Below are positions 1 through 8,831 of a stretch of DNA of 64,000 bases, piece by piece. The stretch is from Candidatus Flexifilum affinis. GTDB taxonomy: Bacteria > Chloroflexota > Anaerolineae > Aggregatilineales > Phototrophicaceae. The stretch spans positions 186,001-250,000 of the forward strand of contig JADJPJ010000093.1 of assembly GCA_016713325.1 (NCBI GenBank), written 5' to 3'. The notes beneath the pieces were generated by a model. It was not told the origin of the DNA, made no database searches, and saw only the letters and a list, made by a program, of their open reading frames with translations. The first letter of the stretch is position 1; every line of letters begins with the position of its first letter. Both the position numbers and the translations under genes were made by a program.

Positions 1-457
1 ATGTCGTGCTTTACGATCGGGCTGGAGGTGCTGATAGGGGTAGGTTTTTATGGTCTCGGTGAATGACCCGTAGATCTGCCCTGGTTGTCGGGACGCCAAG
101 AAAGGCTTGTCCGTAGTTCTACACCCCTACCCCCGGCCCCTCCCCCGCTGGCGCAAGGGAGGGGAGCAGGCTTGCGTCACCCTAGTTGGTTATTGAGCCG
201 TGTGGTTTCCCTCCCCTACGCAGTGGGGGAGGGACTAAGGGAGGGGGTTAAAACATCGCACATGGCGTATCGGGGCCACCCAGGGTATCAAACACTCAAA
301 TACGGACAAGCCTAGAATGGCGTCCCGCCCCGACGACACAGATCCTCCAGAATCTGAAAATGCACCCCCACCAGCCTCACGCGTGGCGTTTGTTCGACGG
401 ATGGCTTAGACTGAAAGTTGCGCTCTTTTTATCTCACTATCCAGGGGCATTTCGACG
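1..457. other. Non-coding left edge with G/C-rich inverted repeat
   Basis: Bases 1-66 form a short open frame ending in TGA; it could be the tail of an upstream gene or chance. From about 120 to 265 there is an inverted, C-rich then G-rich tract (CCCTCCCCCGC facing GGGGGAGGGAC) like the spacer repeats near 49.3 kb. No convincing gene or promoter is seen before the enzyme gene that starts at 458. Short open frames here lack ribosome binding sites and have compositional-repeat translations. Confidence 0.5.
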
Positions 458-1333
458 ATGGACCAAGAGACTTTCCTCATCGGCTACGTGCACAATGGTG
501 CGGTCAGACCGGCGTACCAGCGAGGCACCGTCACCTACGCGCTCGACGAAGCGCTCATTCCCTCTTTTGACTGGATGATGGCCAATCTCAAGGCGCAGGA
601 TCTGCTGGCGCGGCTGGACGACTCCATCCGCGATCCGCTTCCGGCTGGCGCCCGGCTGACGCTGCGCGGGCTGCTGAACCATCAGCCGGTGTGGGCGGCG
701 GGCGTCACCTACAAGATCAGCGAAGAGGCGCGCGAACGCGAGTCGAAGAGCAGCACGGTCTACACGCGGGTCTACTCCGCTAAGCGTCCGGAGCTGTTCG
801 CGAAGGCGGTCGGCTACGAAGTAGTCAGCAGCGATGACTTTGTTGGCATTCGAGCGGATGCCACCTGGTCGGTGCCGGAGCCGGAGCTGACCGTCGTGTT
901 CAATGCCTATCACGAGATGGTCGGATTCACCCTCGGCAACGATATGAGTTCGCGCGATATCGAAGGCGAGAATCCCCTCTATCTGCCGCAGGCCAAGGTC
1001 TATGACGACTCCTGCTCGATCGGTCCGCGCATCTTGCTCCGTCCAAATGCCGAGCGTTGGCTGGATGCGGCGGTCCACATCCGCATCGAACGTCAGGGGT
1101 CGGTGGTATTCCAGGGCGAGACTCGCACCGATCGGCTGAATCGCAGCCTGCCGGAGCTGGCCGATTATCTCGGCCGCTGTAAAAAGTTCCCCTATGGGGT
1201 GCTGCTCATGACGGGGACGGGCGTCGTCCCGTCGGATGACTTCACCCTCGCAGCGGGCGATGTGATCCGCATCCGCCTCGACCCGATCGGCGAGCTGGTC
1301 AACATGGTGCATGTCGTCGGCAACTCAGGGTAG
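458..1333 (+). CDS. Fumarylacetoacetate hydrolase (FAH) family protein
   Basis: This 291-residue protein has the FAH fold in its C-terminal two thirds. Visible signatures are the GVTYKIS start of the domain, an acidic EPELTVVFN stretch that supplies metal-binding glutamates, GNDMSSRDIEGENPLYLP and the SIGPRI turn. FAH proteins cleave or dehydrate 2-keto acids with a divalent metal; the ENPLYLPQAK-type loop resembles 2-keto-3-deoxy-pentonate dehydratases rather than true fumarylacetoacetases. Its neighbours (GntR regulator, sugar importer, acid-sugar dehydratase, RraA aldolase) suggest that it acts on the 2-keto-3-deoxy acid made by the dehydratase at 5873. The exact substrate is inference; family assignment is firm. 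Confidence 0.85.
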   Translation: MDQETFLIGYVHNGAVRPAYQRGTVTYALDEALIPSFDWMMANLKAQDLLARLDDSIRDPLPAGARLTLRGLLNHQPVWAAGVTYKISEEARERESKSSTVYTRVYSAKRPELFAKAVGYEVVSSDDFVGIRADATWSVPEPELTVVFNAYHEMVGFTLGNDMSSRDIEGENPLYLPQAKVYDDSCSIGPRILLRPNAERWLDAAVHIRIERQGSVVFQGETRTDRLNRSLPELADYLGRCKKFPYGVLLMTGTGVVPSDDFTLAAGDVIRIRLDPIGELVNMVHVVGNSG

Positions 1334-1394
1334 AGCAGGCCGGACAGGTCTCTGATGGGCGTTTAAAGGGAAAAATCGATCAGTTCCAACTTGC

Positions 1395-1441
1395 TTGACG
1401 ATTTTTCGCTTTCGGTCTAATATCGATTATCAATAATCGAT
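1395..1441 (+). promoter_or_regulatory. Promoter with palindromic GntR operator
   Basis: A near-consensus promoter is visible: TTGACG at 1395-1400, a 17-base spacer, and TAATAT at 1418-1423. Overlapping the -10 box is a 20-bp palindrome, ATCGATTAT-CA-ATAATCGAT, at 1422-1441. A repressor bound there would block polymerase. The next gene encodes a GntR/FCD regulator, so autoregulation is the simplest reading. Similar ATAATCG half-sites occur upstream of the GntR gene at 13710-14438. Confidence 0.8.
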
Positions 1442-1462
1442 TGCCACCATCAGAGACCATCT

Positions 1463-2152
1463 ATGTCCGTTTTGCTCCCGAGCCCTGCCTCGGCAAAGCT
1501 TACTTCGCTTTCGGACCAGGTATACGAACGCCTGCGTCTGTCCATTATCGGCCGCACGCTGAAACCCGGCGAGAAGCTGGTCGAACTGGACATCGCCGCG
1601 CAGATGGGCACCAGCCAGGGTCCTGTGCGTGAGGCGCTCCAGCGGCTCGAACATGACGGCCTGGTGGAACGCCGTGCGCGCAGCGGCAGCTTTGTCACTC
1701 CCCTCAAAATGGATGAGATGGTCGAGCTGGTCGACATCCGCTGTTCTGTCGAAAGCTTTGCCATTCGCCGCGCAGCCACGAGCATCACGCCGAGACAGTG
1801 CGACGAGCTCGACAACCTGGTCGCGCAAATGGCGGCGGCGGGCGCCAATCACGACATCATGACGCTGGCTGAGATCGACGTGCAGTTCCACCGCACCATC
1901 ATCGAATGGTCTGGCAGCAAGACACTGCTGCGCGTCTGGTCGACGCTGGGAAATCAGATCCAGCGCTTCGTCGTCCAGACCCATTCGGAGGCGTATTCCG
2001 ACTTTGTTGAAATCGGTACGCGTCACGGCCCCATCGTAGATGCTCTCCGCAGCCATGATGAAGAAGTCGCAGTCGAGCGCATACGACACCACATTCGGCT
2101 CATTTTGTCGCACCTTGACTATTTGCGCTCAGCTCAACCCGATTCACGATAG
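1463..2152 (+). CDS. GntR-family regulator, FCD (FadR C-terminal) type
   Basis: The 229-residue protein has an N-terminal winged helix (about residues 15-80, with KPGEKLVELDIA and GTSQGPVREALQRLEHDGLV, the classic GntR recognition region) and a C-terminal FCD all-helical ligand domain (about 90-220) with the D..FH metal-binding motif in EIDVQFHRTII. FCD regulators bind organic acids or sugar acids through a metal and release DNA. It follows the FAH gene and precedes the importer, so it probably represses this sugar-acid module. A perfect palindrome sits over its own -10 box. Confidence 0.92.
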   Translation: MSVLLPSPASAKLTSLSDQVYERLRLSIIGRTLKPGEKLVELDIAAQMGTSQGPVREALQRLEHDGLVERRARSGSFVTPLKMDEMVELVDIRCSVESFAIRRAATSITPRQCDELDNLVAQMAAAGANHDIMTLAEIDVQFHRTIIEWSGSKTLLRVWSTLGNQIQRFVVQTHSEAYSDFVEIGTRHGPIVDALRSHDEEVAVERIRHHIRLILSHLDYLRSAQPDSR

Positions 2153-2428
2153 TGATTGCCCTCAACACTGCTATGCCGACTCACCTTTGCCCGACGTTCC
2201 GCCGCGCTCTCGCGGCGTGCTGGTCGCCACCGTTCAGCAATATCGTCGCCGCGCCGGAAACCATTCTGGCGAATGCATTCTGAGGGGTCTGGCTGGCTGA
2301 TTCGCCTGCCGTTTTGTTGATATTCCGCCCCGGAAAACCCAGAGCTAAAGGAGGCTGGCTGCGGAAACGAACAGGCATCACCTTATCTGAATGCTTTCTG
2401 AAGATATTCAAAAAGAGGAGCAAAGATC

Positions 2429-3823
2429 ATGAATCCGAGGAAAATGAGCCGCCGTGATTTTCTGCGCGCCACCGGAATCGGTTTTGTGGCGACCAGCGCA
2501 GGGCTCTCGGTTCCCAGCTTGCTTGCTCAGGATCCCACAGCGACCCCTCTGGCACTCCCCGAAGGCGCCGCGGGTAAACTGACCGTCATTCACCGCACAG
2601 AATACTTTGAAGTCGTCCAGCAGATGTTCCGCCAGACGGTCGAAAACTACGCAGCATCGCACGGTCTGGAGCTCGATATTTCGACGGCGAACCCGGAAGT
2701 CTTCGGCGACTTCCCCGCCAAAATGCTGGCCGCCGTGCAGGCGGGCAACCCGCCGGACCTGGGCTACAATCAGCTCAATATCCCGGCGCTGATCTCCCTG
2801 GACATCCTCGAAGACGTGACCGACGTGGTGGAACAGCTCACCAGCCTTTACGGGGCCGCAGTACCGGTCGAGGCTCAGTTCAACGGCATGTTCAACGGTC
2901 GCTGGTATGCCATCCCCTTCATGAGCTACACCGGCGCCTGGTTCGCCCGTAAGGACAAGTTCGAAGAAAAGGGCATCGATGTCCAGACCCTCGCCACGTT
3001 CAGTGACCGCCGCGAGGCCTGCCTTGAAGTTTCCAACCCCGACGAGAACTTCTACGGCTGGGGCATGACCATCAACCGCTCCGGTGACGGTCATGGATTG
3101 ATCTCCGGCGTCATTCAGGCGTTCGGCGGCAGGTTCGTCGACGATACCGGTTTCAAGGTCATCTTCAACTCACCGGAGACCGTCGCCGCCGTCGAGTGGC
3201 TGGTGGAAACCTACACCAGCGACAAGTACAGACCAATGCTGCCGCCGGGTATCGAGAGCTGGACGGACACCAGCAACAATGAGCAGTATCTCGCCGGTAC
3301 CGTCGGCATGACCCTGAACCAGCCAAGCGTTTACGCCGCGGCGAAGGCGAACAACAATCCCGTCTTCGAGCAGACCGCTGTGATGCACGCACCGGCCTGG
3401 AATGACGGCACCCTGCACGAAGCAGGCGCCAATGGCTGGCTCATGATCTTCAAGGGCGCGCCGAACATCGCCGTCGCCAAGGACCTGGTCTATCACCTCC
3501 TGGAACCGGCGAACTATGTGCCCATGGTTCAGAACGGCGGCGGTCTGTTCTTGCCCGCCTACGCGGACCTGTGGACCGAAGATGTATTGGGCGCTGACCC
3601 GAACTTCGCCGTCTTCAGGGATATCCTGCTGCATGAGGAACCCTTCTTTGGCATGTCGCACCCGGCGCCGCCCAACGCCCTGGTTGGACAGATCGACGCC
3701 GCGTCGATCACCAGCCAGATGATGGTCAACGCCATCAGCGGCGCCATGACCCCTGAACAGGCCGTTCAGGACGCCCACGAGAAGATCGTCCAGATCTTCG
3801 AAGAAGGCGGCGCAGTACAGTAG
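2429..3823 (+). CDS. Extracellular solute-binding protein, family 1 (sugar ABC importer)
   Basis: A 464-residue binding protein that starts with a Tat signal (SRRDFLRATG, twin arginine at residues 8-9) followed by a hydrophobic stretch and cleavage near LLAQD. The mature part has the family-1 (MalE/UgpB-like) pattern, e.g. GKLTVIHRTEYFE, PPDLGYNQLN and GRWYAIPFMSYTGAWFARKD. It should capture a sugar or sugar acid outside the membrane and hand it to the fused permease downstream. An AAAGAGGAG ribosome binding site lies just before the ATG. Tat export of such proteins is common in Chloroflexota. The substrate cannot be read from the sequence. Confidence 0.92.
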   Translation: MNPRKMSRRDFLRATGIGFVATSAGLSVPSLLAQDPTATPLALPEGAAGKLTVIHRTEYFEVVQQMFRQTVENYAASHGLELDISTANPEVFGDFPAKMLAAVQAGNPPDLGYNQLNIPALISLDILEDVTDVVEQLTSLYGAAVPVEAQFNGMFNGRWYAIPFMSYTGAWFARKDKFEEKGIDVQTLATFSDRREACLEVSNPDENFYGWGMTINRSGDGHGLISGVIQAFGGRFVDDTGFKVIFNSPETVAAVEWLVETYTSDKYRPMLPPGIESWTDTSNNEQYLAGTVGMTLNQPSVYAAAKANNNPVFEQTAVMHAPAWNDGTLHEAGANGWLMIFKGAPNIAVAKDLVYHLLEPANYVPMVQNGGGLFLPAYADLWTEDVLGADPNFAVFRDILLHEEPFFGMSHPAPPNALVGQIDAASITSQMMVNAISGAMTPEQAVQDAHEKIVQIFEEGGAVQ

Positions 3824-3834
3824 TGAACAAACGT

Positions 3835-3863
3835 GGCAGGGCGAGGACTTACCTCGCCCTGCC
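3835..3863 (+). terminator. Strong hairpin after the binding-protein gene
   Basis: A perfect 12-bp stem (GGCAGGGCGAGG, loop ACTTA, CCTCGCCCTGCC) lies 12 bases after the stop codon with no T-run. Such intercistronic hairpins usually stabilise the binding-protein part of the mRNA or partly terminate, giving more binding protein than permease. A similar hairpin follows the second binding-protein gene (36990-37014). Confidence 0.7.
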
Positions 3864-3904
3864 CTCCTGTTTGAATTACGGTTATTTGAGATCATGAGGA
3901 CGAC

Positions 3905-5863
3905 ATGAGTAACCCAGCCACTACTCGTTCGCGCTTGCAGGTGGCCCACGCGCCACCAGCCCCAGGGCGCAGCCGAGCGGAACAGATCCTCGGTCGCGAC
4001 TGGCGCGTCGCCTATCCATTCATCCTTCCAGTTGTCGTCCTGATGGGTCTGCTGATCTTCTGGCCTTTCATCAATGCCATCCTGATGAGTATGACGACCC
4101 GCAACGTCATCACACGCTCCGAAGTCTATGTCGGACTGGCAAACTACGAACGCCTTTTACGCGACAGTGATTTCATCAGTTCGGTTGGCAACACGCTGCT
4201 TTTCACTCTGGCGTCGCTGGCGGTCAAGTTCGTCGTTGGCATGATCATCGCGCTGCTGCTCAACAGCAAACTCCCCTCCCGCAGCCTCCTCAGTGGACTC
4301 ATGCTGCTGCCCTGGATCGTGCCGGAAGTGGTGACCGCGCTGGCATTCCGCAGTATCTACGACCCGATCTTCGGCGGCTTGAACCCGATATTGATGCAGT
4401 TGGGGTTGATTGATAGGCAAGTCGCCTGGCTTGGCGAACCGGGCCTGGCGCTGCCCAGCGTCATCGCCGTCAATGTCTGGAAGGGCATTCCGTTTTACAC
4501 CATCCTGCTGCTTGCCGGTCTTAAGGCCATCGACCGCGAGCAGTACGAAGCGGCCTCGGTGGACGGCGCGAGTCCCCTCAAGCGCTTCCGGCATATCACC
4601 CTGCCGGGTCTCCGCTATGTCATCGCCGTGACCCTGCTGCTCTCGTTCATCTCAACCTTCAACAGCTACGGGCTGATCTATCTGATGACCGGCGGTGGTC
4701 CTGGCGGCGCGACCCGCGTCTACAGCATCCTCGCCTACGAAAAGGCGATTATTGGCCTGCGCTTTGGTCCGGGTGCAGCCACCGCGTTCAGCATGGCCCC
4801 CCTGCTTGCCGTGCTGATCTTCCTGCTGGCGCGCTTCATGCGTCCGGAACAGCATGTCCGGCAGACCGAGGAGGTCTCGCGCTTCGAAGCCGTGTCCTCC
4901 TTCCTTGGTCGTCTGCTGGGGACGCTGATCGACATCGTGCTGCTGCCCATGGAACTGATCTCGGTCGGTGTGAGCCGCTTCCTCAACTTCCTGCTGCCTC
5001 AAAAAGAGGAAGGCGTCTCCCGGATCAGCCGCCGCCAGCGCGAGGGCATAAGCCTGATCTCGCGTCTGCTGGTGTTGGGGCTGTTCCTGATCTTCGTGCT
5101 GTTTCCGTTTTTCTGGATCATCATCACATCGTTCAAAACCGATCTCCAGATACAGAGGTTCGACTCCATCTATTGGCCGAATCCCTGGACCTTTGAGCAG
5201 TACCGATCACTCATTCAGGAAACCTCATTCCTGACCTGGTTCCGCAACACGGTACTGGTCGCCAGCGTCAGTACGGCGATCTCGGTGGTGCTGGCGTCGA
5301 CGGCGGCGTATGCGCTGGCACGGCTCCAGTTTCGGGGCGGACGCCTGATGACGACTCTGCTGCTGGTGACCTACCTGCTGCCGGGGTCGCTGCTGTTCAT
5401 CCCGCTGTACCGCATCCTGACCGATCTTGGCATCATCAATACCTACGGCGCGCTGATCCTCACCTACCCGACCTTCCTGATGCCCTTCGCCACGTGGGTG
5501 TTGATGGGCTACTACCGATCCATCCCGGTCGAGCTGGAAGAAGCGGCGTTGATCGACGGCGCGAACCGCCTGACCGCCTTCTGGCGAATCACCCTGCCGC
5601 TGGCAATGCCCGCGCTGCTGTCGGTGACACTGTTCGCCTTCACGACCGCCTGGAACGAGTTCTTGTTCGCCTTCGTGTTCATCACGAGCGAGTCCCTGAA
5701 GACGCTTCCGGTGGGTTTGCAGCTCCTGGTATTCGGCGACATTTATCCCTGGGGGCAAATGATGGCGGCATCGCTGATGATGGCGATCCCGGTCGTCATC
5801 ATCTACGTTGTTGCGCAGCGCTTCCTGGTCGAAGGACTGACAGCAGGAAGCTTGAAAGGTTAA
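3905..5863 (+). CDS. Fused ABC sugar permease (UgpA-like plus UgpE-like halves)
   Basis: A single 652-residue frame contains both inner-membrane subunits that are normally separate proteins. The first half (about residues 30-310) has six membrane segments and an EAA loop, EQYEAASVDGASPLKRF, near residue 212. A linker of about 70 residues with an extra hydrophobic stretch follows. The second half (about 380-652) again has six segments and an EAA loop, VELEEAALIDGANRL, near residue 540. The EAA loops dock the ATPase subunits, so one chain can offer both docking sites. No ATPase gene is found in this cluster; a shared MsmK/UgpC-type ATPase elsewhere would be needed. The frame is continuous, with no sign of readthrough. 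Confidence 0.92.
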   Translation: MSNPATTRSRLQVAHAPPAPGRSRAEQILGRDWRVAYPFILPVVVLMGLLIFWPFINAILMSMTTRNVITRSEVYVGLANYERLLRDSDFISSVGNTLLFTLASLAVKFVVGMIIALLLNSKLPSRSLLSGLMLLPWIVPEVVTALAFRSIYDPIFGGLNPILMQLGLIDRQVAWLGEPGLALPSVIAVNVWKGIPFYTILLLAGLKAIDREQYEAASVDGASPLKRFRHITLPGLRYVIAVTLLLSFISTFNSYGLIYLMTGGGPGGATRVYSILAYEKAIIGLRFGPGAATAFSMAPLLAVLIFLLARFMRPEQHVRQTEEVSRFEAVSSFLGRLLGTLIDIVLLPMELISVGVSRFLNFLLPQKEEGVSRISRRQREGISLISRLLVLGLFLIFVLFPFFWIIITSFKTDLQIQRFDSIYWPNPWTFEQYRSLIQETSFLTWFRNTVLVASVSTAISVVLASTAAYALARLQFRGGRLMTTLLLVTYLLPGSLLFIPLYRILTDLGIINTYGALILTYPTFLMPFATWVLMGYYRSIPVELEEAALIDGANRLTAFWRITLPLAMPALLSVTLFAFTTAWNEFLFAFVFITSESLKTLPVGLQLLVFGDIYPWGQMMAASLMMAIPVVIIYVVAQRFLVEGLTAGSLKG

Positions 5864-5872
5864 TCGGGAATC

Positions 5873-7036
5873 ATGAAGATCACAGATGTACAGGCGTGCG
5901 TCATCGGAGAGCAGGTTCCACACAGTGGGGGCAGTGTCTGGACGTTTGTCCGCATCTACACCGATGAGGGAATTGTCGGCACCGGCGAGTGTAATTCTGG
6001 CGGACCCGGCGCGTCCGGGTTCGCCACCAAGGCCGCGATCATGGCCATGAGGGAGCGCATCATCGGCGAAGACCCCTTCAATGTGAACCTCATCTATGAA
6101 AAACTGCGCCGTGGCGGGCGTTATGGCGGGTCGACGAACGCGCCGATCATCTTCGCGCTGACCGGCATCGACAACGCGCTGTACGACATTTGCGGCAAGG
6201 CGCTCGGCGTCCCGGTCTACAAGCTGCTCGGCGGCAAGTTCCGCGACAGGATTCGCCTCTATGCCGACTGCCACGCGGGCGAGGAAGAGTCCGTGCAGGC
6301 CTATGCCGAAAAAGCGATTGAGCGCGTCGAGCAGGGTTTCAGCGCCGTCAAGTTCGACGTGGACAGCACCGGCGTCGGCAAGCTCGATCCGTACAACTGG
6401 ACGGTCGGCGCGAAGGAGATGACCTATATCATCGGCCTGATCGAAGGACTGCGCGAGGCGATTGGGTTTGAAATCGACCTGGCCATCGACTGCCACGGTC
6501 AGTTCGATCTGCCGTCGGCAATTACGCTGGCGAAGGCCGTCGAACCGCTGCGCCTGATGTGGCTGGAAGAGCCGGTGCCTGCCGAAAACGTCGCGGCGCT
6601 GGCACAGGTCAAAGCGTCGAGCAGCACCGTCATTTGCAGTGGCGAAAATCAGTACACGCGGTTCGAGTTCATGGAGCTGTTCAACGCCAAAGCGGTCGAC
6701 GTCATCATGCCCGACCTCGCCAAGGCGGGTGGCATCGCCGAAGGCAAGCGTATTGCCGATCTCGCCGATGCGCACTATATTCCGATTGCGCCACACAACG
6801 TCTCGACGCCGCACGGCATGATGGCATCGGCCCATGTGATGGCCTCCGTGCCGAATTTCCTGGTGCTGGAACTGCACGCGCTGGAAATTCCGTGGTGGAG
6901 CGATCTCTGCGATGGGGACAAACCATTCTTCCAGGATGGGTTCATGACGGTTTCCGAACGTCCTGGTATTGGTGTTGAACTCAACGACGACGTCGCCAGG
7001 AGACTGCTCTGGAATGGCGACACCTATTTTGACTGA
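5873..7036 (+). CDS. Enolase-superfamily acid-sugar dehydratase (mandelate racemase/muconate lactonizing type)
   Basis: The 387-residue protein has the N-terminal capping domain and the C-terminal TIM barrel of the enolase superfamily. Metal and catalytic elements are visible: AIDCHGQFD (metal Asp and the His of a DxH motif, about residues 206-208), WLEEPVPAEN (second metal ligand), SGENQYTRFEF (third ligand) and PIAPHNVSTPHG (catalytic His near 307). The DxH arrangement is typical of galactonate- and gluconate-type dehydratases, which remove water from an acid sugar to give a 2-keto-3-deoxy acid. It starts 9 bases after the permease stop, so it is in the same transcript. Substrate is not determinable by reading. 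Confidence 0.9.
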   Translation: MKITDVQACVIGEQVPHSGGSVWTFVRIYTDEGIVGTGECNSGGPGASGFATKAAIMAMRERIIGEDPFNVNLIYEKLRRGGRYGGSTNAPIIFALTGIDNALYDICGKALGVPVYKLLGGKFRDRIRLYADCHAGEEESVQAYAEKAIERVEQGFSAVKFDVDSTGVGKLDPYNWTVGAKEMTYIIGLIEGLREAIGFEIDLAIDCHGQFDLPSAITLAKAVEPLRLMWLEEPVPAENVAALAQVKASSSTVICSGENQYTRFEFMELFNAKAVDVIMPDLAKAGGIAEGKRIADLADAHYIPIAPHNVSTPHGMMASAHVMASVPNFLVLELHALEIPWWSDLCDGDKPFFQDGFMTVSERPGIGVELNDDVARRLLWNGDTYFD

Positions 7037-7059
7037 GCCTTCTTGAGGAAAAATCAACC

Positions 7060-7767
7060 ATGACTGTTCAGACTCAGAATGCTGCCGAACTTCAGGCCCG
7101 GTGGGACAAAATCCGCGTCGCCAATCTGTATGACACCCTGGACCGTATAGGTTACGGCAGTCAGTGTCTCGATCTTGGCATCCGCCCACTCTTTATGCAG
7201 CAGCACCTTGCGGGGCAAGTGGTGACCGTCAAAGGCTCGGCATATCCCGTCCCCAAAGGCGAGGAATGGACGGGTGGTGGTGGCGGCGTCAACTATTTCG
7301 AGAAGCTGCGTACGCTGCTGTACCCCGGCTGCGCCGTCGTCGTCGAATGCGGCGGGGAGCTGCACGCGGGCAAGTTCGGCGAGATGACCAGTTGGGCGCT
7401 CCAGCAGGGCGGCGCGCGCGGCATCGTCCTCGACTCGTTCATACGCGACTATCTCGGTCTCGAAGTCATCCCCAACTTCACGGTGTGCTCACGGGGCACC
7501 TCGCCCATCGAGTCGTCGCAGCGCTGGCGGATCGACGATGTGAACGTCACCATCGGCATGCCCGGCACGCTGACCAGCCGCGTCCGCGTGCGCCCCGGCG
7601 ACTGGATCATCGGCGAGGCGGATGGCGTGATCGTCGTCCCCCAGGAAATTGCCATGGAGACGCTGGTTAAAGTCGAGGAGATCGAAGCCAAGGAAGAAGG
7701 CATGCGCCAGGATTTTGCCCGCGGCATGTCGTTTGACGAAGCCTTTGAGAAGTGGGGCCGCGCCTGA
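7060..7767 (+). CDS. RraA-like protein, probable class II pyruvate aldolase
   Basis: The 235-residue protein belongs to the RraA / 4-hydroxy-4-methyl-2-oxoglutarate aldolase family. The signature lies in GKFGEMTSWALQQGG followed by ARGIVLDSFIRD, which supplies the Arg and Asp that bind pyruvate and the metal, and in DWIIGEADGVIVVPQE. Many members in sugar-acid operons cleave 2-keto-acid aldols to pyruvate. Here it follows the acid-sugar dehydratase by 23 bases and would complete a dehydration and aldol-cleavage route. The family name RraA (RNase E inhibitor) comes from a divergent paralogue and is not implied here. Confidence 0.88.
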   Translation: MTVQTQNAAELQARWDKIRVANLYDTLDRIGYGSQCLDLGIRPLFMQQHLAGQVVTVKGSAYPVPKGEEWTGGGGGVNYFEKLRTLLYPGCAVVVECGGELHAGKFGEMTSWALQQGGARGIVLDSFIRDYLGLEVIPNFTVCSRGTSPIESSQRWRIDDVNVTIGMPGTLTSRVRVRPGDWIIGEADGVIVVPQEIAMETLVKVEEIEAKEEGMRQDFARGMSFDEAFEKWGRA

Positions 7768-7847
7768 CCCGAAGCGGGGCGTCGAACGCTGCGAATAGCC
7801 AGAGCTGACTCGGGATGCAGCGCTTCCCCAAAGGTTACAGCCGCGAA

Positions 7848-7888
7848 ACAAGAAAGCCCGCACAGAGAGTCTGCGCGGGCTGTCTTGT
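7848..7888 (+). terminator. Long hairpin downstream of the sugar-acid operon
   Basis: Arms ACAAGA-A-AGCCCGCACA and TGCGCGGGCT-G-TCTTGT pair over 17 positions with two mismatches around the loop GAGAGTC. The outer arms are A-rich on the left and T-rich on the right, which suits an intrinsic, possibly bidirectional terminator about 80 bases after the RraA-like gene. Confidence 0.65.
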
Positions 7889-7906
7889 TGACTGGAGCAC
7901 TACACT

Positions 7907-8098
7907 GTGGAAGATGCGCATGTGCGGGAGCTGCTGGAGACGGCCATTCAGGGCAAGGGCGCTTTCCGCCGCTTCAAGGATGCGCTGGTCCGGCATCCGG
8001 AGATCGAGCAGAGGTGGTTTGCGTTCCGGGACGCCCGTGTTCAGGCGCGCATGATCGACTGGTTCGAAATGAACGAGATCGAGGCGACACTCGTCTAG
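7907..8098 (+). pseudogene. UPF0158-like C-terminal fragment
   Basis: A 63-residue frame (GTG start) reads AIQGKGAFRRFKDAL followed by RWFAFRDARVQARMIDWF, which matches the C-terminal half of UPF0158 proteins. A full family member is about twice this length. The N-terminal half is absent: a stop lies in frame 18 bases upstream, right after the hairpin at 7848-7888. This is probably the 3' remnant of a gene broken when the neighbouring accessory block arrived. The function of UPF0158 is unknown. Confidence 0.55.
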
Positions 8099-8219
8099 CA
8101 GCACGCCAACAAACGCGCGGCGCAGAGTACAACGAGAACATCGACGGGTTGCTTACGAGAAATCTGGGGTCATGCTCCATCACTTCCCGATGCAGGCGCC
8201 CGAGTTTGTCCTGCACGCC

Positions 8220-8612
8220 GTCCGGACAAATAAACAGCCCCGCCCGGCAGGCGCTCCTCTGAGAGTGCTGCCATAAAAGATCAGAGCGAACCGTTCTTCC
8301 CGGCGCCGTTGCCTTCCCAGCCTTCCGCAATCAGGTCGCCGGTCGACCCGATGTGATGATGCAGCAGCCGAACGGAGAGATCCGTATCTTCCGAGGCGAT
8401 GGCGTCGACGATGGCCAGATGGTTCCGGGCAATCTCGTGAAGGTTCGCCTTCTTCTGATTGCGCAGCGACATCACCTGGCGCACCCGCAGCGAGACCGTG
8501 CCCCACAGCATGACCAGCAGTTCGTTCTGGCTGGAGGCGACCAGAGTGTCGTGAAAGTGACGGTCGATGAGGTTGACTTCGCGCAGGTTGCCTTCATCCG
8601 CCTCCGCCAGCA
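8220..8612. repeat. Left copy of ~390-bp direct repeat (GntR 3' end)
   Basis: This segment aligns with 13649-14038 with only scattered substitutions and a few short indels (estimated above 90 % identity by eye). It contains the last ~110 codons of a GntR/FCD gene on the minus strand plus ~60 bases beyond its stop. The two copies bracket the TIR-NB-ARC-WD40 and hydrolase genes. Confidence 0.9.
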
Positions 8613-8784
8613 GGACGCCGGCCATCAGGCTTGACACCACGGAAGGCTCGCGACTCACCGCCGAAAAGCAACGAACCAGCGCTTCTCGCACTGTTTCGTT
8701 TCCGAGAGAGGCTCCCCAAATCTTGCCCATGCCGTAGGGACCGGCATGCCTTGTCCACTTCGTCCTCTCGTCAGCCTCATCCAT
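8281..8784 (-). pseudogene. Truncated GntR/FCD regulator (C-terminal part only)
   Basis: The last ~105 residues (from EGNLREVNLIDRHFHDTLV to the end) differ at only about six positions from the intact regulator at 13710-14438. They carry the FCD metal motifs RHFHD, RNHLAIVDA and HHIGSTGD. The DNA-binding winged helix is missing; the upstream ~55 codons of this frame do not resemble any GntR protein. It cannot act as a normal repressor. The reading frame has stayed open, so either the duplication is recent or the fragment is still made as a ligand-binding or interfering peptide; the former is simpler. Confidence 0.75.
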
Positions 8785-8831
8785 CTCTTCCGCTTCAGAT
8801 CCGCTCTCAGGTCGAACACGCCGATCCCGGC

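Noticed and set aside
437-1312. Minus-strand frame opposite the FAH-family gene
   Set aside because: Same length as the real gene but antisense; only the plus strand shows FAH motifs.
5225-7189. Minus-strand open frame of 654 codons
   Set aside because: It is the antisense shadow of the permease and dehydratase genes; its Arg/His/Gln/Asp-rich translation has no domain and the plus-strand genes are clear family members.
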